DNA of 64,000 nucleotides from Sphingomonas sp. 8AM (lineage in GTDB: Bacteria > Pseudomonadota > Alphaproteobacteria > Sphingomonadales > Sphingomonadaceae), in assembly GCF_902506455.1 (NCBI RefSeq), contig NZ_LR733844.1, forward strand, positions 953,269 to 1,017,268, written 5' to 3'. Shown here piece by piece: positions 28,955 through 38,342 of this stretch. The notes under the pieces were generated by a model, which ran no database searches, was not told where the DNA came from, and worked only from the letters and a program-made list of their open reading frames with translations. The position numbers and the translations under genes are program-made. Each line of letters starts with the position of its first letter. Position 1 is the first letter of the stretch.

Positions 28955-29040
28955 GAGTGCTTTACCTAGCCCCTGCATATTTGTGACTTCATCGCCGCCA
29001 CGCCCCGTTACGGCAGCGCAACCGCGTGTGACGAAGGGCG

Positions 29041-29068
29041 ATATAGGTGGCGTGATCCGCCCCGCAAG
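29041..29068 (-). promoter_or_regulatory. RpoH-type heat-shock promoter of dnaK
   Basis: On the minus strand CTTG (29068-29065) is separated by exactly 20 bases from ATAT (within CCTATAT, 29047-29041), the same geometry as the clpB promoter. It lies about 87 bases upstream of the dnaK ATG and would give an untranslated leader of roughly 80 bases. Confidence 0.75.
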
Positions 29069-29133
29069 ATTGCCGCGTGATGTCGGCGGGAACCATTGCC
29101 TGTTCGCCGCGTGCGACGTAGGAGGAGCGCATC

Positions 29134-29415
29134 ATGCAGACCGCCCGCATCTATCAGCGCCCGAAAAACGCCATGCAGTCCGGCAAGGCCCGCACCGATA
29201 CGTGGCAGCTGGAGTTCGAGCCCGGCGAGCCGAAGCGCCCCGATCCGCTGACCGGCTGGGCGGGCAGCGGCGACACGCGCGACCAGATCCGGCTGTTCTT
29301 CCCGAGCTGCGAGGCGGCGGTCGCTTACGCCGAGGCGCAGGGGCTGGCGTATACCGTGATCCCGACGCCGGAGAAGAAGCTGAAGCTGCAGAGCTACGCG
29401 GATAATTTTCGGTAG
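29134..29415 (+). CDS. NDUFS4-like subunit of NADH:ubiquinone oxidoreductase
   Basis: The 93-residue protein starts MQTARIYQRPKNAMQSGKAR and contains WQLEFEP, DPLTGWAGSGDT and AVAYAEAQGLAYTV. This is the ETC_C1_NDUFS4 family, an accessory Complex I subunit of alphaproteobacteria and mitochondria that stabilises the peripheral arm. The remaining nuo genes are not in the window. It is divergent from dnaK and has its own upstream region with AGGAGG-like sequence about 10 bases before the start. Followed by a family B repeat. Confidence 0.92.
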   Translation: MQTARIYQRPKNAMQSGKARTDTWQLEFEPGEPKRPDPLTGWAGSGDTRDQIRLFFPSCEAAVAYAEAQGLAYTVIPTPEKKLKLQSYADNFR

Positions 29416-29420
29416 GATTT

Positions 29421-29509
29421 CGTCGCCCCGGACTTGATCCGGGGCCCCGCTTCTTCTTGGCGACCGAGGTAAGTAAGAAGCGGGATCCCGGATCAAGTCC
29501 GGGATGACG
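29421..29509. repeat. Dispersed palindromic repeat, family B (copy 2)
   Basis: cgtcgccccggacttgatcc and cccggatcaagtccgggatg are inverted arms around a variable loop. It begins 6 bases after the stop codon of the NDUFS4-like gene and may end its transcript. Confidence 0.9.
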
Positions 29510-29538
29510 TGATGGGGACTGGCGGTTCGTCCCAAAGG

Positions 29539-29674
29539 TCGTCGCCCCTGCGCAGGCAGGGGCCCATGTCTCTCGAATTGATGCGCGCGGTTTGACACAG
29601 GCGCGGTGCTGGGTGTGTCGAACGCTCCGACAAACGAAACAGTTATAGGCCCCTGCCTGCGCAGGGGCGACGGT
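29539..29674. repeat. Pair of family D palindromes in inverted arrangement
   Basis: gtcgcccctgcgcaggcagg near 29539 and ggcccctgcctgcgcagggg near 29649 are inverted relative to each other and separated by about 80 bases of unrelated sequence. Confidence 0.75.
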
Positions 29675-29712
29675 GGTTGGGGGCAGAGCGCGCCACAATC
29701 ACGGCGCTCGCC

Positions 29713-30252
29713 TCACCCGATCAGCACATCCGCGAGCAGCACCAGCATCTTGACGTCCATCGCCACGCCCGCGGCGCGCTTTTGTGCGACGAACGCGGCG
29801 ATCTCGGTGCGCGGCACCAGATGCACCTCGATATCCTCGTCGGCCTCGCCGCCGCCGTCGCCGACCTTCACCAGATCGTGTGCGCGCACCAGCGTGAAGC
29901 CCTCGCTGTTCATTCCCGGCGAGGAATAGAAGAAGCCGAGGTCCTCGATCCGCCCGGCGCGATAGCCGGTTTCCTCCTCCAGCTCGCGCGCGGCGCCGAC
30001 CGCGACCGCCTCGCCCTCGGTCTCGTCGCCGATCAGCCCGGCGGGCAGTTCAAGGCAGCGGCAGCCCAGCGGCACGCGATATTGCTCGACCAGCACCACG
30101 CGGTCCGCGTCGTCGATTGCGACGATCACCGCCGCCTGGATCCCGCGCTGCCGCGCGACGAACTCCCAGCCGCCTTGCTTGACCACCTTGATATAGCGGC
30201 CTTCCCAGGCGGTTTCGGGCGGGAAGGCGGCGTCGCGGTGCGGATGGGTCAT
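29713..30252 (-). CDS. NUDIX hydrolase (ADP-ribose pyrophosphatase-like)
   Basis: The 179-residue product contains a full NUDIX box, G-x5-E-x7-RELEEETGY, with the metal-binding Glu residues. Upstream of the box it has RQRGIQAAVIVAIDD and LVEQYRVPLG, as in ADP-sugar pyrophosphatases. It hydrolyses nucleoside diphosphates linked to another moiety, probably ADP-ribose; the exact substrate is not certain. Cytoplasmic. Divergent from mscL with about 90 bases between them. Confidence 0.9.
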   Translation of the reverse strand: MTHPHRDAAFPPETAWEGRYIKVVKQGGWEFVARQRGIQAAVIVAIDDADRVVLVEQYRVPLGCRCLELPAGLIGDETEGEAVAVGAARELEEETGYRAGRIEDLGFFYSSPGMNSEGFTLVRAHDLVKVGDGGGEADEDIEVHLVPRTEIAAFVAQKRAAGVAMDVKMLVLLADVLIG

Positions 30253-30344
30253 GGCGCCCCGTTTATCGGCCCCGCGGCGCTTGGCGAAGCGAAAAACCGC
30301 GCCTAACCTCGGTCATATCGTGCAACAGGGAAGGAAGCCCGCTC

Positions 30345-30800
30345 ATGCTCAAGGATTTCCGGGCGTTCATCGCGCGCGGCAACGTGCTGGATCTGGCAGT
30401 CGGCGTCATCATCGGGGGCGCGTTCGCGACCATCACCAAATCGCTGACCGACGACGTCATCATGCCGATCGTCGGCGCGCTGTTCGGCGGCTTCGACTTC
30501 TCCAGCTATTTCGTCCGGCTCGGGCCGGTGCCGGCGGACTATAAGGGCTCGCTCGCCAGCTATGCGCAGCTGAAGGCGGCGGGGGTGCCGCTGCTCGGCT
30601 ATGGCGAGTTCATCACGGTCGTCATCAACTTCGTGATCCTCGCGTTCATCGTCTTCCTGCTGATGCGCAGCGTCAACAAGCTGATCGCGACCGTCGAGCG
30701 CGAGAAGGCCGCGGGCGAGGCTGAACCGGCGGCCGATCCCGCCGAGGTGGTGCTGCTGCGCGAGATCCGCGACGAGCTGAAGGCGCGCCCGCAAGTCTGA
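30345..30800 (+). CDS. mscL: Large-conductance mechanosensitive channel
   Basis: MscL opens upon membrane tension and releases solutes in hypo-osmotic shock. The 151-residue protein starts MLKDFRAFIARGNVLDLAVGVIIGGAF, with the pore-lining first transmembrane helix, a periplasmic loop and the second helix FITVVINFVILAFIVFLLMR, and a C-terminal helix (LLREIRDELKAR). Length fits the family, 130-150. It is followed by a bidirectional terminator. Confidence 0.97.
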   Translation: MLKDFRAFIARGNVLDLAVGVIIGGAFATITKSLTDDVIMPIVGALFGGFDFSSYFVRLGPVPADYKGSLASYAQLKAAGVPLLGYGEFITVVINFVILAFIVFLLMRSVNKLIATVEREKAAGEAEPAADPAEVVLLREIRDELKARPQV

Positions 30801-30803
30801 CCG

Positions 30804-30832
30804 CGTCGCCCCTGCGGAGGCAGGGGCGACGG
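30804..30832. repeat. Short palindrome, family D
   Basis: cgtcgcccctgcggaggcag followed by gggcgacgg: a near-perfect 13-bp-arm palindrome just after mscL, preceding the bidirectional terminator. Confidence 0.75.
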
Positions 30833-30837
30833 AATAG

Positions 30838-30880
30838 AAAAGGGCCGGGGGGATCGCTCCTCCCGGCCCTTATTCTTTTC
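30838..30880. terminator. Bidirectional terminator between mscL and the APC permease
   Basis: AAGGGCCGGG (30840-30849) pairs with CCCGGCCCTT (30862-30871). The plus strand continues with TATTCTTTTC, and the minus strand, on its side, with a T-rich run (TTTTCTATTCC). It can end both converging transcripts. Confidence 0.85.
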
Positions 30881-30893
30881 ATCATGCCCGCGA

Positions 30894-32429
30894 TCAGTGC
30901 GTCTCGTGGACCTCGACGATCCCGCGCCCGAGATGGCTGTGGCCGCGGCTGTAGCCGAAGTAGATCACCAGCCCGACCGCGCCCCACACCGGCAGCACCA
31001 GCATCGCCGCCGTGGGCAGGTTGAAGAACAGGAACACGCAGCCGACGATCGTCAGCGGCCCGACCAGCCACAGCGCCGGGGTGCGGAAGCTGCGCGGCTG
31101 GTTCGGCGCGGTACGGCGCAGGATCATCACCGCCACCGCGACCATCGCGAAGGCATAGAGCGTCCCGGCATTGGCGATGTCGGCGAGCTGCCCGACCGGC
31201 AGGAAGGCGGCGGCGAACGCCACGCCGACCCCGGTCATCGCGGTAACGATATGCGGCGTCTTCCACTTCGGATGGACGGTCGACAGCCGCTCGGGGAGCA
31301 GGCCGTCGCGGCTCATCACGAAGAAAATGCGCGTCTGGCCGAACATCAGGATCAGGATCACCGACGGCAGTGCGACGAACGCGGCGATGCCGAGCAGATT
31401 GCCGACGCCCGACCAGCCGATCGTGCGCAGGACGTGCGCGAGCGCCTCGCCCGAGCAGACCAGAGCATCCTTATATTGCGGCAGCGCGCATTCGCGCGCC
31501 AGTTCCTCGGAACCAGCCGGGAAGGGGATGCCGTTCGGCCCCATGATCGGCTGCCCGCCGATCGTGCCGATCGCGCCCGCCGCGACGAGGATGTAGAAGA
31601 CGGTGCAGAACAAAAGCGACCCGATCAGCCCGATCGGCACGTTGCGCTGCGGGTCCTTGGTTTCCTCGGCGGCGGTCGATACCGCGTCGAACCCGACATA
31701 GGCGAAGAAGATCGTCGCCGCCGCACCGACCGCGCCGACCCCGGTGCCGAAGCCGCCGAAGACGCCCGCGGGCAGGAACGGGTTGAAGCGATCGGCGCTG
31801 AAATAGTCGCTCGGCAGCGTCAATGCGACGAACGCGGTCAGCGCGGTGACCTTGATCGCGACCAGCACGGCGTTGACGCGCGCGCTCTCGGTGGTGCCGA
31901 TCATCAGCAGCCAGGTGATGAGCAAGGCGATGACGATCGCGGGCAGGTTGATGAACCCGCCCGGCGCGCCGCCCAGCGCCAGCGGCGCCGCGGATAGCCA
32001 TGCCGGCAGATGCACGCCCATGAATTGATTGAGGATCGTGCCGGTGAAATACCCTGACCAGCCGACCGCGACCGCGCTGGCGGCGACCGCATATTCGAGG
32101 ATCAGCGCCCAGCCGACCGTCCACGCCAGCAGCTCGCCCATGGTGGAATAAGTGTAGGTATAGGCCGATCCCGCCACCGGGATCATTGCCGCGATCTCCG
32201 CATAGCAAAGCGCCGCAACGATGCAGATCGCGCCTGCGATCGCAAAGGCGAGCATCAGGCCGGGCCCGGCTTTTTGCGCCCCCGCCGCGGTGAGCACGAA
32301 GATGCCGGTGCCGATCACGCAACCGATGCCGAACAGCGTGAGCTGGAACCAGCCGAGCGTGCGATGCAGCGACTTTTTCTCGGCGGTGGCGAGGATGGCG
32401 TCGAGAGGTTTGACGCGCCCGAATATCAT
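30894..32429 (-). CDS. APC-family amino acid permease
   Basis: The 511-residue transporter has about 12 transmembrane segments. The first has the APC signature FGIGCVIGTGIFVLTAAGA, and YSTMGELLAWTVGWALILEY follows; VGFDAVSTAAEETKDPQRNVP is the typical central loop. It resembles cationic amino acid transporters (CAT group). Inner membrane. A soluble insert with two Cys (ECALPQYKDALVCSGEAL) lies between helices. No operon partner is visible: upstream is the HIT gene with about 90 bases between. The amino acid carried is not identifiable from sequence. Confidence 0.9.
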   Translation of the reverse strand: MIFGRVKPLDAILATAEKKSLHRTLGWFQLTLFGIGCVIGTGIFVLTAAGAQKAGPGLMLAFAIAGAICIVAALCYAEIAAMIPVAGSAYTYTYSTMGELLAWTVGWALILEYAVAASAVAVGWSGYFTGTILNQFMGVHLPAWLSAAPLALGGAPGGFINLPAIVIALLITWLLMIGTTESARVNAVLVAIKVTALTAFVALTLPSDYFSADRFNPFLPAGVFGGFGTGVGAVGAAATIFFAYVGFDAVSTAAEETKDPQRNVPIGLIGSLLFCTVFYILVAAGAIGTIGGQPIMGPNGIPFPAGSEELARECALPQYKDALVCSGEALAHVLRTIGWSGVGNLLGIAAFVALPSVILILMFGQTRIFFVMSRDGLLPERLSTVHPKWKTPHIVTAMTGVGVAFAAAFLPVGQLADIANAGTLYAFAMVAVAVMILRRTAPNQPRSFRTPALWLVGPLTIVGCVFLFFNLPTAAMLVLPVWGAVGLVIYFGYSRGHSHLGRGIVEVHETH

Positions 32430-32517
32430 GTAGGTCGAAGCCCCCGGAAAGTCAGATTTGGCGGGAGCCTAGCGGCGGATCGCGGCTGCGCAATAGTGTT
32501 GCGCTACGATGACGGTT

Positions 32518-32910
32518 TCAGACGCGACTATCGTTGTGGAGCAGCATGGGACCGAGCGACCGTCCGCCGAGGATATGAACGTGCAGGTGCGGCACCTCCT
32601 GGTGCGAATCGAGCCCGGTGTTGGCGATCAGCCGATAGCCGCCCGCCACCAGCCCGGCCGCGCGCGCTGCCTGACCGATCGCGCGGGTAAAGCTGACGAT
32701 CTCCGCCTCGCTCGCACTGGCGGAGAAATCGTCCCAGCTGACGTAGCTGCCGCGCGGCACCGCCAGCAGATGCGTCGGCGCCCAGGGGGCGATATCGTGG
32801 AAGACGATCGTATGATCGTCCTCGTAGACGCGCTTCGATGGTATCTCGCCGCGCAGCAGCCGTGCGAAGATGTTGCCGTCGTCATAGGGCAAGGTGGCGT
32901 CGACGCTCAT
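32518..32910 (-). CDS. HIT-family nucleotide hydrolase
   Basis: From ATG 32910 the product has 130 residues with the histidine triad VPHLHVHILGG and an upstream DDHTIVFHDIAPWAPTHLL. HIT proteins of this HINT type hydrolyse nucleoside phosphoramidates. It starts 10 bases after the hisE stop and is probably cotranscribed, an arrangement common in sphingomonads. The frame upstream overlaps hisE and is ignored. Confidence 0.92.
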   Translation of the reverse strand: MSVDATLPYDDGNIFARLLRGEIPSKRVYEDDHTIVFHDIAPWAPTHLLAVPRGSYVSWDDFSASASEAEIVSFTRAIGQAARAAGLVAGGYRLIANTGLDSHQEVPHLHVHILGGRSLGPMLLHNDSRV

Positions 32911-32920
32911 GCGCAGATCC

Positions 32921-33268
32921 TCATTCGGCGCGGAAGGAGAGGGGGAGCGGGCCGCGGGTCGCCTTTTCCTCGTGTCCGCTGGTCCCTTCGCGGCTCGCCA
33001 GCTCGGCGCGGATGTCGTCGGGAGTGAGCCCTGCATCGGCGAGCAGCACGAACAGATGATAGATGAGGTCGGCGGCTTCGGGGACGATCGCGCGCGGGTT
33101 CTGTCCCATCGCGGCGATGACGATCTCGGTCGCTTCCTCGCCGATCTTCTGCGCGATGCGCGCGCGGCCGCGCGCGAACAGCGAGGCGGTGTACGAGCCG
33201 TCGGCGTCGGCGCCCTTGCGCGCGGCGATCGTCGCGAACAGCCGGTCGAACGTGTCGTTAGCAGTCAT
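32921..33268 (-). CDS. hisE: Phosphoribosyl-ATP diphosphatase
   Basis: HisE removes pyrophosphate from phosphoribosyl-ATP, the second step of histidine biosynthesis. The 115-residue protein shows the MazG-like helical fold with the motif KIGEEATEIVIAAM and EAADLIYHLFVLL, where the acidic residues bind Mg. It is about 3.6 kb from hisB and on the opposite strand, rather than following hisF. Followed by the HIT gene. Length is typical, with an extended C-terminal tail (SREGTSGHEEKATRG). Confidence 0.93.
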   Translation of the reverse strand: MTANDTFDRLFATIAARKGADADGSYTASLFARGRARIAQKIGEEATEIVIAAMGQNPRAIVPEAADLIYHLFVLLADAGLTPDDIRAELASREGTSGHEEKATRGPLPLSFRAE

Positions 33269-33333
33269 CGCCCCGGCGTGCCGCGTCGTGGCGGCGGGGT
33301 CAATGGCTCCCCGCCGCCACGCGCGATCTGGGG

Positions 33334-33567
33334 TCAGGCGCCGGGCGGATAGCGCGACGGCTGGCCGGCGGTCGCGACCTTGCTCGCCTTGTGTCGATCA
33401 TAGGCCTTCTTCGCGACATAGGCGCCGCCGAGTGCCCAGCCGAGCGGGCCCATCCGCGTCACCGCGCGTGCGGCGACCGCGCCGATGATCGCCCCGCCCG
33501 CGCCGCCGTCACGCCCGCGCCGATCGAGTTCGCGCCCGATCAGTCCGCCCAAAATGCTGCGAATCAT
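33334..33567 (-). CDS. Small Gly/Ala-rich protein of unknown function
   Basis: The 77-residue product begins MIRSILGGLIGRELDRRG, followed by GGAIIGAVAARAVTRMGPLGWALGG, a weakly hydrophobic, Gly/Ala-rich stretch, and a basic tail (YDRHKASK). It may be membrane-associated. Its ATG overlaps the stop of the 70-residue gene before it (ATGA). Similar glycine-zipper-like pairs occur in sphingomonads, but I do not know a function. Confidence 0.65.
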   Translation of the reverse strand: MIRSILGGLIGRELDRRGRDGGAGGAIIGAVAARAVTRMGPLGWALGGAYVAKKAYDRHKASKVATAGQPSRYPPGA

Positions 33568-33776
33568 GCCTTGATCCTTTCCGATACGCTGTCACCGAGG
33601 ATTTCGATTCCCTTCAGCACGCCCCAGCCGATCGCCCAGGTCGCCACCACCGGCAGCACGACCTTCAGGACGTTGGCGGTGATCGCGCCGTATAATGCGC
33701 CGTCCGCGGCGCTGTCGTCGCCCGACATCGAGTCGATCGCGCCGCCGATCAGCGCGCCGATCGTGGTAACACCCAT
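33564..33776 (-). CDS. Small membrane-associated protein of unknown function
   Basis: The 70-residue product has MGVTTIGALIGGAID, an acidic Asp/Ser stretch, and one hydrophobic segment AITANVLKVVLPVVATWAIGWGVL. It is the first gene of a two-gene operon overlapping by 4 bases. No domain assigned. Downstream of it lies the other small Gly-rich gene, upstream a repeat-rich intergenic region. Confidence 0.65.
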   Translation of the reverse strand: MGVTTIGALIGGAIDSMSGDDSAADGALYGAITANVLKVVLPVVATWAIGWGVLKGIEILGDSVSERIKA

Positions 33777-33880
33777 GTTGATGACCCCTGTTCGTTTCGC
33801 ATCAACAATGCCGGGAGAGCGGTGCGGTTCCGGGAGGTCGAGCAGACGTCCGATGATGAGGTAATTTCAAAGCTACCGGT

Positions 33881-33957
33881 CGTCATTGCGAGCGTAGCGA
33901 AGCAATCCAGGGCGTCCTGATCCGGCCCTGGATTGCTTCGCTACGCTCGCAATGACG
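33881..33957. repeat. Dispersed palindromic repeat, family A (copy 2)
   Basis: cgtcattgcgagcgtagcga ... tcgctacgctcgcaatgacg: near-perfect arms around a loop containing ggcgtcctgatccgg. The closest match is copy 6 at 58879. Confidence 0.9.
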
Positions 33958-33964
33958 GATAAAG

Positions 33965-34047
33965 GTCGTCGCCCCGGACTTGATCTGGGGCCCCGCTTTT
34001 TGACGGTGAAGAAGAAGCGGGGCTCCGGCTCAAGACCGGGGCGACGA
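33965..34047. repeat. Dispersed palindromic repeat, family B (copy 3)
   Basis: gtcgtcgccccggacttgat pairs imperfectly with ccggctcaagaccggggcga. Directly adjacent to a family A copy, forming a composite. Confidence 0.85.
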
Positions 34048-34061
34048 AGACAGGTTCCGGA

Positions 34062-35459
<1,398 letters not shown>

Positions 35460-35527
35460 GCGAGGATAACTGGCCGGGCGGGCGGTTGTTGCGCAACCTG
35501 CTTCCCGTCTGCCCATACATAGACCTT

Positions 35528-35621
35528 CGTCATTCCCGCGAAGGCGGGAATCCAGAACCTCTGACGTTGCGGCTCTCACGAGGACCTGCGCGTCTGGATC
35601 CCCGCCTGCGCGGGGATGACG
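35528..35621. repeat. Dispersed palindromic repeat, family C (copy 2)
   Basis: cgtcattcccgcgaaggcgg and ccgcctgcgcggggatgacg are inverted arms; the interior aatccagaacctctgacgtt is shared with the copy at 26825. Confidence 0.85.
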
Positions 35622-35633
35622 GGTGTGTGTGGC

Positions 35634-36047
35634 TCAGCCGATCCGCTTCGACAGAAAGAAGCGCGCCTCGCCGGGCGGGTAGTCGTCGATCTGTCCGAAG
35701 ACGCCGTAACCCAGCTTCTCGTAGAAGCCGCGCGCCTGGAAGCTGAACGTGTCGAGCCAGATGCCGACGCAGCCGAGCCGTCGCGCCTCGTCCTCCGCCG
35801 CCAGCATCAGCGCGCGGCCCTGTCCCTTGCCGCGCGCTTCTGGCGGAAGTGCGAGATATTTGACGAACAGCCAGCGATAACTCGCCTCTGCCCACAACCC
35901 GCCGATCGCGGCGCCGGCGTCGTCGCGTAGCACGAGCGCGACCTTGTGGCGCTCGGTCGGGCCGGCGGCGGCGTCGTTGTGCGCGGCCAGCGGGGCGAGG
36001 ATCGCGTCGAGGTCGGCGTCGCCGGGGGTGGGGATGAGGTCGATCAT
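35634..36047 (-). CDS. GNAT-family N-acetyltransferase
   Basis: The 137-residue protein shows the GNAT acetyl-CoA-binding pattern YLALPPEARGKGQGRALMLAAE (R-x2-G-x-G/A type) and a C-terminal GIWLDTFSFQARGFYEKLGY, the classic end of the fold. It likely acetylates a small molecule or protein amine; the acceptor is unknown. Cytoplasmic. Flanked by dispersed repeats on both sides, so it is monocistronic. Confidence 0.88.
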   Translation of the reverse strand: MIDLIPTPGDADLDAILAPLAAHNDAAAGPTERHKVALVLRDDAGAAIGGLWAEASYRWLFVKYLALPPEARGKGQGRALMLAAEDEARRLGCVGIWLDTFSFQARGFYEKLGYGVFGQIDDYPPGEARFFLSKRIG

Positions 36048-36065
36048 ATGGTGAGCCTTTCCATC

Positions 36066-36142
36066 GTCGTCCCGGACTTGATCCGGGACCCCGCTTCTTC
36101 ATCCGGGCAAAAGCGGGACCCCGGATCACGTCCGGGGTGACG
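36066..36142. repeat. Dispersed palindromic repeat, family B (copy 4)
   Basis: cgtcgtcccggacttgatcc and ccggatcacgtccggggtga: arms of the family separated by a short loop containing cttcttcatccgggcaaaag. Confidence 0.85.
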
Positions 36143-36153
36143 GAAGATAAGGC

Positions 36154-36180
36154 ACGTCATGGGAGTAAATCCCATGACGT
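36154..36180. repeat. Perfect 11-bp hairpin with 5-base loop
   Basis: ACGTCATGGGA - GTAAA - TCCCATGACGT is fully complementary. It lies between a family B repeat and the end of sspB; there is no T tract, so it may be a repeat or a protein-binding palindrome rather than a terminator. Confidence 0.7.
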
Positions 36181-36210
36181 CGGACGCGCTTGCTGCGCGC
36201 CGGCCGTGCC

Positions 36211-36256
36211 GATGCGTCGCTTCGCGACCGCGGCGCACTGGTGCGCCGCTCGCATC
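36211..36256 (-). terminator. Hairpins directly downstream of sspB
   Basis: CGGCGCAC-TG-GTGCGCCG (36231-36248) is a perfect palindrome nested within GATGCG (36211-36216) ... CGCATC (36251-36256), two bases after the sspB stop. There is no clear T tract, so termination is inferred from position and stability. Confidence 0.45.
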
Positions 36257-36257
36257 G

Positions 36258-36743
36258 TCACTTCTTCCGCTTGAAATCCACCGCCACGACGTTCGAGCCG
36301 TCCTCGACCGGCGCGACGCTCGGGCCGTCGTTCTCGGCCGGGTCGTGCGGGCCGGGGCCGTCGCCGGGGCCTTCCTGCGCCTGGAAGCGCAGCTCGAAAT
36401 TGACCGTCGGATCGTGGAAGCCGGTGATCGCCGAATAGGGGATGACCAGCTTCGACGGTACCTGATTGAAGCTCAGGCCCACCGAAAAGCGCTCCTGATC
36501 GACCGTCAGGTCCCAGAAGCGGTTCTGGAGGACGATCGTCATCTCGTCCGGGAAGCGCTCGATCAGCCGCTGCGGGATGTCGACCCCCGGCGCCTGCGTC
36601 TTGAAGGTGATGTAGAAGTGGTGCTCGCCCGGCAGACCGCCCGACTCGGCCACGGTTCCCAGCACACGCCCCACGACCGCGCGCAGGGCTTCCTGCACGA
36701 TTTCGTCATAGGGGATCAGGCTGTCGGGCAGCATATCGCTCAT
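36258..36743 (-). CDS. sspB: SspB-like ClpXP adaptor protein
   Basis: The alphaproteobacterial SspB family tethers ssrA-tagged and other substrates to ClpXP. From ATG 36743 the product has 161 residues: [20 protein letters not shown], then [19 protein letters not shown] and [16 protein letters not shown], and [21 protein letters not shown], the typical core. The acidic Gly/Pro-rich linker and basic C-terminal [10 protein letters not shown] are the presumed ClpX-binding tail. It is divergent from hisB. Upstream in-frame ATGs at 36752 and 36779 are alternatives. Confidence 0.9.
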   Translation of the reverse strand: MSDMLPDSLIPYDEIVQEALRAVVGRVLGTVAESGGLPGEHHFYITFKTQAPGVDIPQRLIERFPDEMTIVLQNRFWDLTVDQERFSVGLSFNQVPSKLVIPYSAITGFHDPTVNFELRFQAQEGPGDGPGPHDPAENDGPSVAPVEDGSNVVAVDFKRKK

Positions 36744-36844
36744 GGCCGCCATGGGTAGCGCGGTGCGCGCCCCGGTCAAGCATGCTTGGTAAGGTTACTC
36801 GGCAAGGTTGCCTGTGCAGCGGGGCGCGTTATGGACGACGCGAT

Positions 36845-37432
36845 ATGCGCACCGCCACGATCCGCCGCGACACTTCGGAGACGAAGGTCGCCGTCACCGT
36901 CAACCTCGACGGTACGGGGGTTTACGACGTGAAGACCGGCGTCGGCTTCTTCGATCATATGCTCGAACAGCTCTCGCGCCACGGGCTGGTCGACCTCCAT
37001 GTCCGCTGCGACGGCGACCTGCATATCGACGAGCATCACACCGTCGAGGACACCGCGCTGGCGATCGGCAGCGCGGTGGCGCAGGCGCTCGGCGACAAGC
37101 GTGGCATCCGCCGCTACGGCGACGCGCTGAGCCCGATGGACGAGACGCTGACCCGCGTCGCGCTCGACATCTCGGGGCGGCCGTGGCTGGTGTGGCGCGC
37201 GCGCTTCTCGCAGGCGCGGCTGGGCGGCATGGACACCGAGATGTTCCAGCATTTCTTCCACAGCTTCGCGCAGAACGCCGGCATCACGCTGCACATCGAG
37301 ACATTGTACGGCGACAACAACCATCACATCGCCGAGAGCATGTTCAAGGGGCTGGCGCGTGCATTGCGTGCCGCCGTTGAGATCGACCCGCGCAAGGCCG
37401 ATGCGATCCCCTCGACCAAGGGGACGTTGTGA
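36845..37432 (+). CDS. hisB: Imidazoleglycerol-phosphate dehydratase
   Basis: HisB makes imidazole acetol phosphate in histidine biosynthesis. The 195-residue product has the manganese-binding histidine motifs [24 protein letters not shown] (DEHHTVED) and [10 protein letters not shown], and [13 protein letters not shown]. It is the single-domain type without a fused phosphatase. Starts [14 protein letters not shown] at 36845. It is the first gene of the his operon and its TGA overlaps the GTG start of the next gene (GTGA). Confidence 0.97.
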   Translation: MRTATIRRDTSETKVAVTVNLDGTGVYDVKTGVGFFDHMLEQLSRHGLVDLHVRCDGDLHIDEHHTVEDTALAIGSAVAQALGDKRGIRRYGDALSPMDETLTRVALDISGRPWLVWRARFSQARLGGMDTEMFQHFFHSFAQNAGITLHIETLYGDNNHHIAESMFKGLARALRAAVEIDPRKADAIPSTKGTL

Positions 37433-37740
37433 CCGGGTTCCGCGCCGCGGGCGATTTGTGCGTCGTGCTGCTCAGCTATGTGCGCCCGCTCGATGAAGTG
37501 GATGCGCAGATGGCGGCGCATGTAGCGTGGCTGGAGCAAGGCTTCGGTCAGGGCGTGTTCCTCGTCGCGGGGCGGCGTACGCCGCGCACCGGCGGGGTGA
37601 TCGTGATGCGCGGCGAACGCGCAGCGGTGGAGCGGGTGGTCGCCACCGATCCGTTCGTGACCAGCGGGGTCGCCACCGCCGAAATCGTGCCGTTCAGCGC
37701 CAGCTTCGCCGCGACCGAGCTGCACGGGTGGCTGGCATGA
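37429..37740 (+). CDS. YciI-family protein within the his operon
   Basis: The 103-residue protein, with GTG start overlapping the hisB stop, has the ferredoxin-like YciI pattern: [28 protein letters not shown], then [18 protein letters not shown] and [19 protein letters not shown]. The conserved His (MAAHVAWL) and Asp (TDPF) are present. Its ATGA overlap with hisH couples it tightly to histidine genes, but YciI proteins have no agreed function; it may be a dehydratase-like or housekeeping enzyme handling an intermediate. Confidence 0.85.
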   Translation: MTGFRAAGDLCVVLLSYVRPLDEVDAQMAAHVAWLEQGFGQGVFLVAGRRTPRTGGVIVMRGERAAVERVVATDPFVTSGVATAEIVPFSASFAATELHGWLA

Positions 37741-38342
37741 CGCTCGCGCTGATCGATTATCAGGCCGGTAACCTCCATTCGGTCGCGAATGCCCTGCGCG
37801 CGGCGGGGTGCGCCGACCTGACCGTCACCGCCGACCCCGAGGTGGTGCGGCGCGCCGACCGGATCGTGCTGCCCGGCGTCGGCGCGTTCGGCGCCTGCGC
37901 GGCGAACCTGCGGGCGGTGCCGGGGATGGTCGCGGCGATGGAGGAGCGGGCGCTCGGGCAGGGCGCGCCGTTCCTCGGTATCTGCGTCGGGATGCAGTTG
38001 CTGGCGGAGACGGGCGAGGAGCTGGGTGTTCACAAGGGGCTCGGCTGGATCGCGGGCAGCGTGCGCCGCATCGACCCGGCGGGCAGTGACGCCAAGGTCC
38101 CGCACATGGGCTGGAACGACGTGGTGCCGACCGCCGGCCACCCGCTGATCGTTCCCGGCGAGGCCTATTTCCTGCACAGCTACGCCTTCACCGGCGACGG
38201 CGTGGTTGCGACCACCGACCATGTCGGCCCAGTGACCGCCGCGGTCGCGCGCGACACGGTGCTCGGCGTGCAATTCCACCCCGAAAAGAGCCAGCGCTAT
38301 GGTTTGGCGCTGCTGGAAAGGTTTCTGGCATGGCGTCCCTGA
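37737..38342 (+). CDS. hisH: Imidazole glycerol phosphate synthase, glutaminase subunit
   Basis: HisH supplies ammonia from glutamine to HisF for imidazole ring closure. The 201-residue class I amidotransferase has the nucleophile Cys in LGICVGMQLL, and the His/Glu pair in GVQFHPEKSQ. Its ATG overlaps the YciI-like stop (ATGA) and its end overlaps hisA by 13 bases. Confidence 0.96.
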   Translation: MTLALIDYQAGNLHSVANALRAAGCADLTVTADPEVVRRADRIVLPGVGAFGACAANLRAVPGMVAAMEERALGQGAPFLGICVGMQLLAETGEELGVHKGLGWIAGSVRRIDPAGSDAKVPHMGWNDVVPTAGHPLIVPGEAYFLHSYAFTGDGVVATTDHVGPVTAAVARDTVLGVQFHPEKSQRYGLALLERFLAWRP

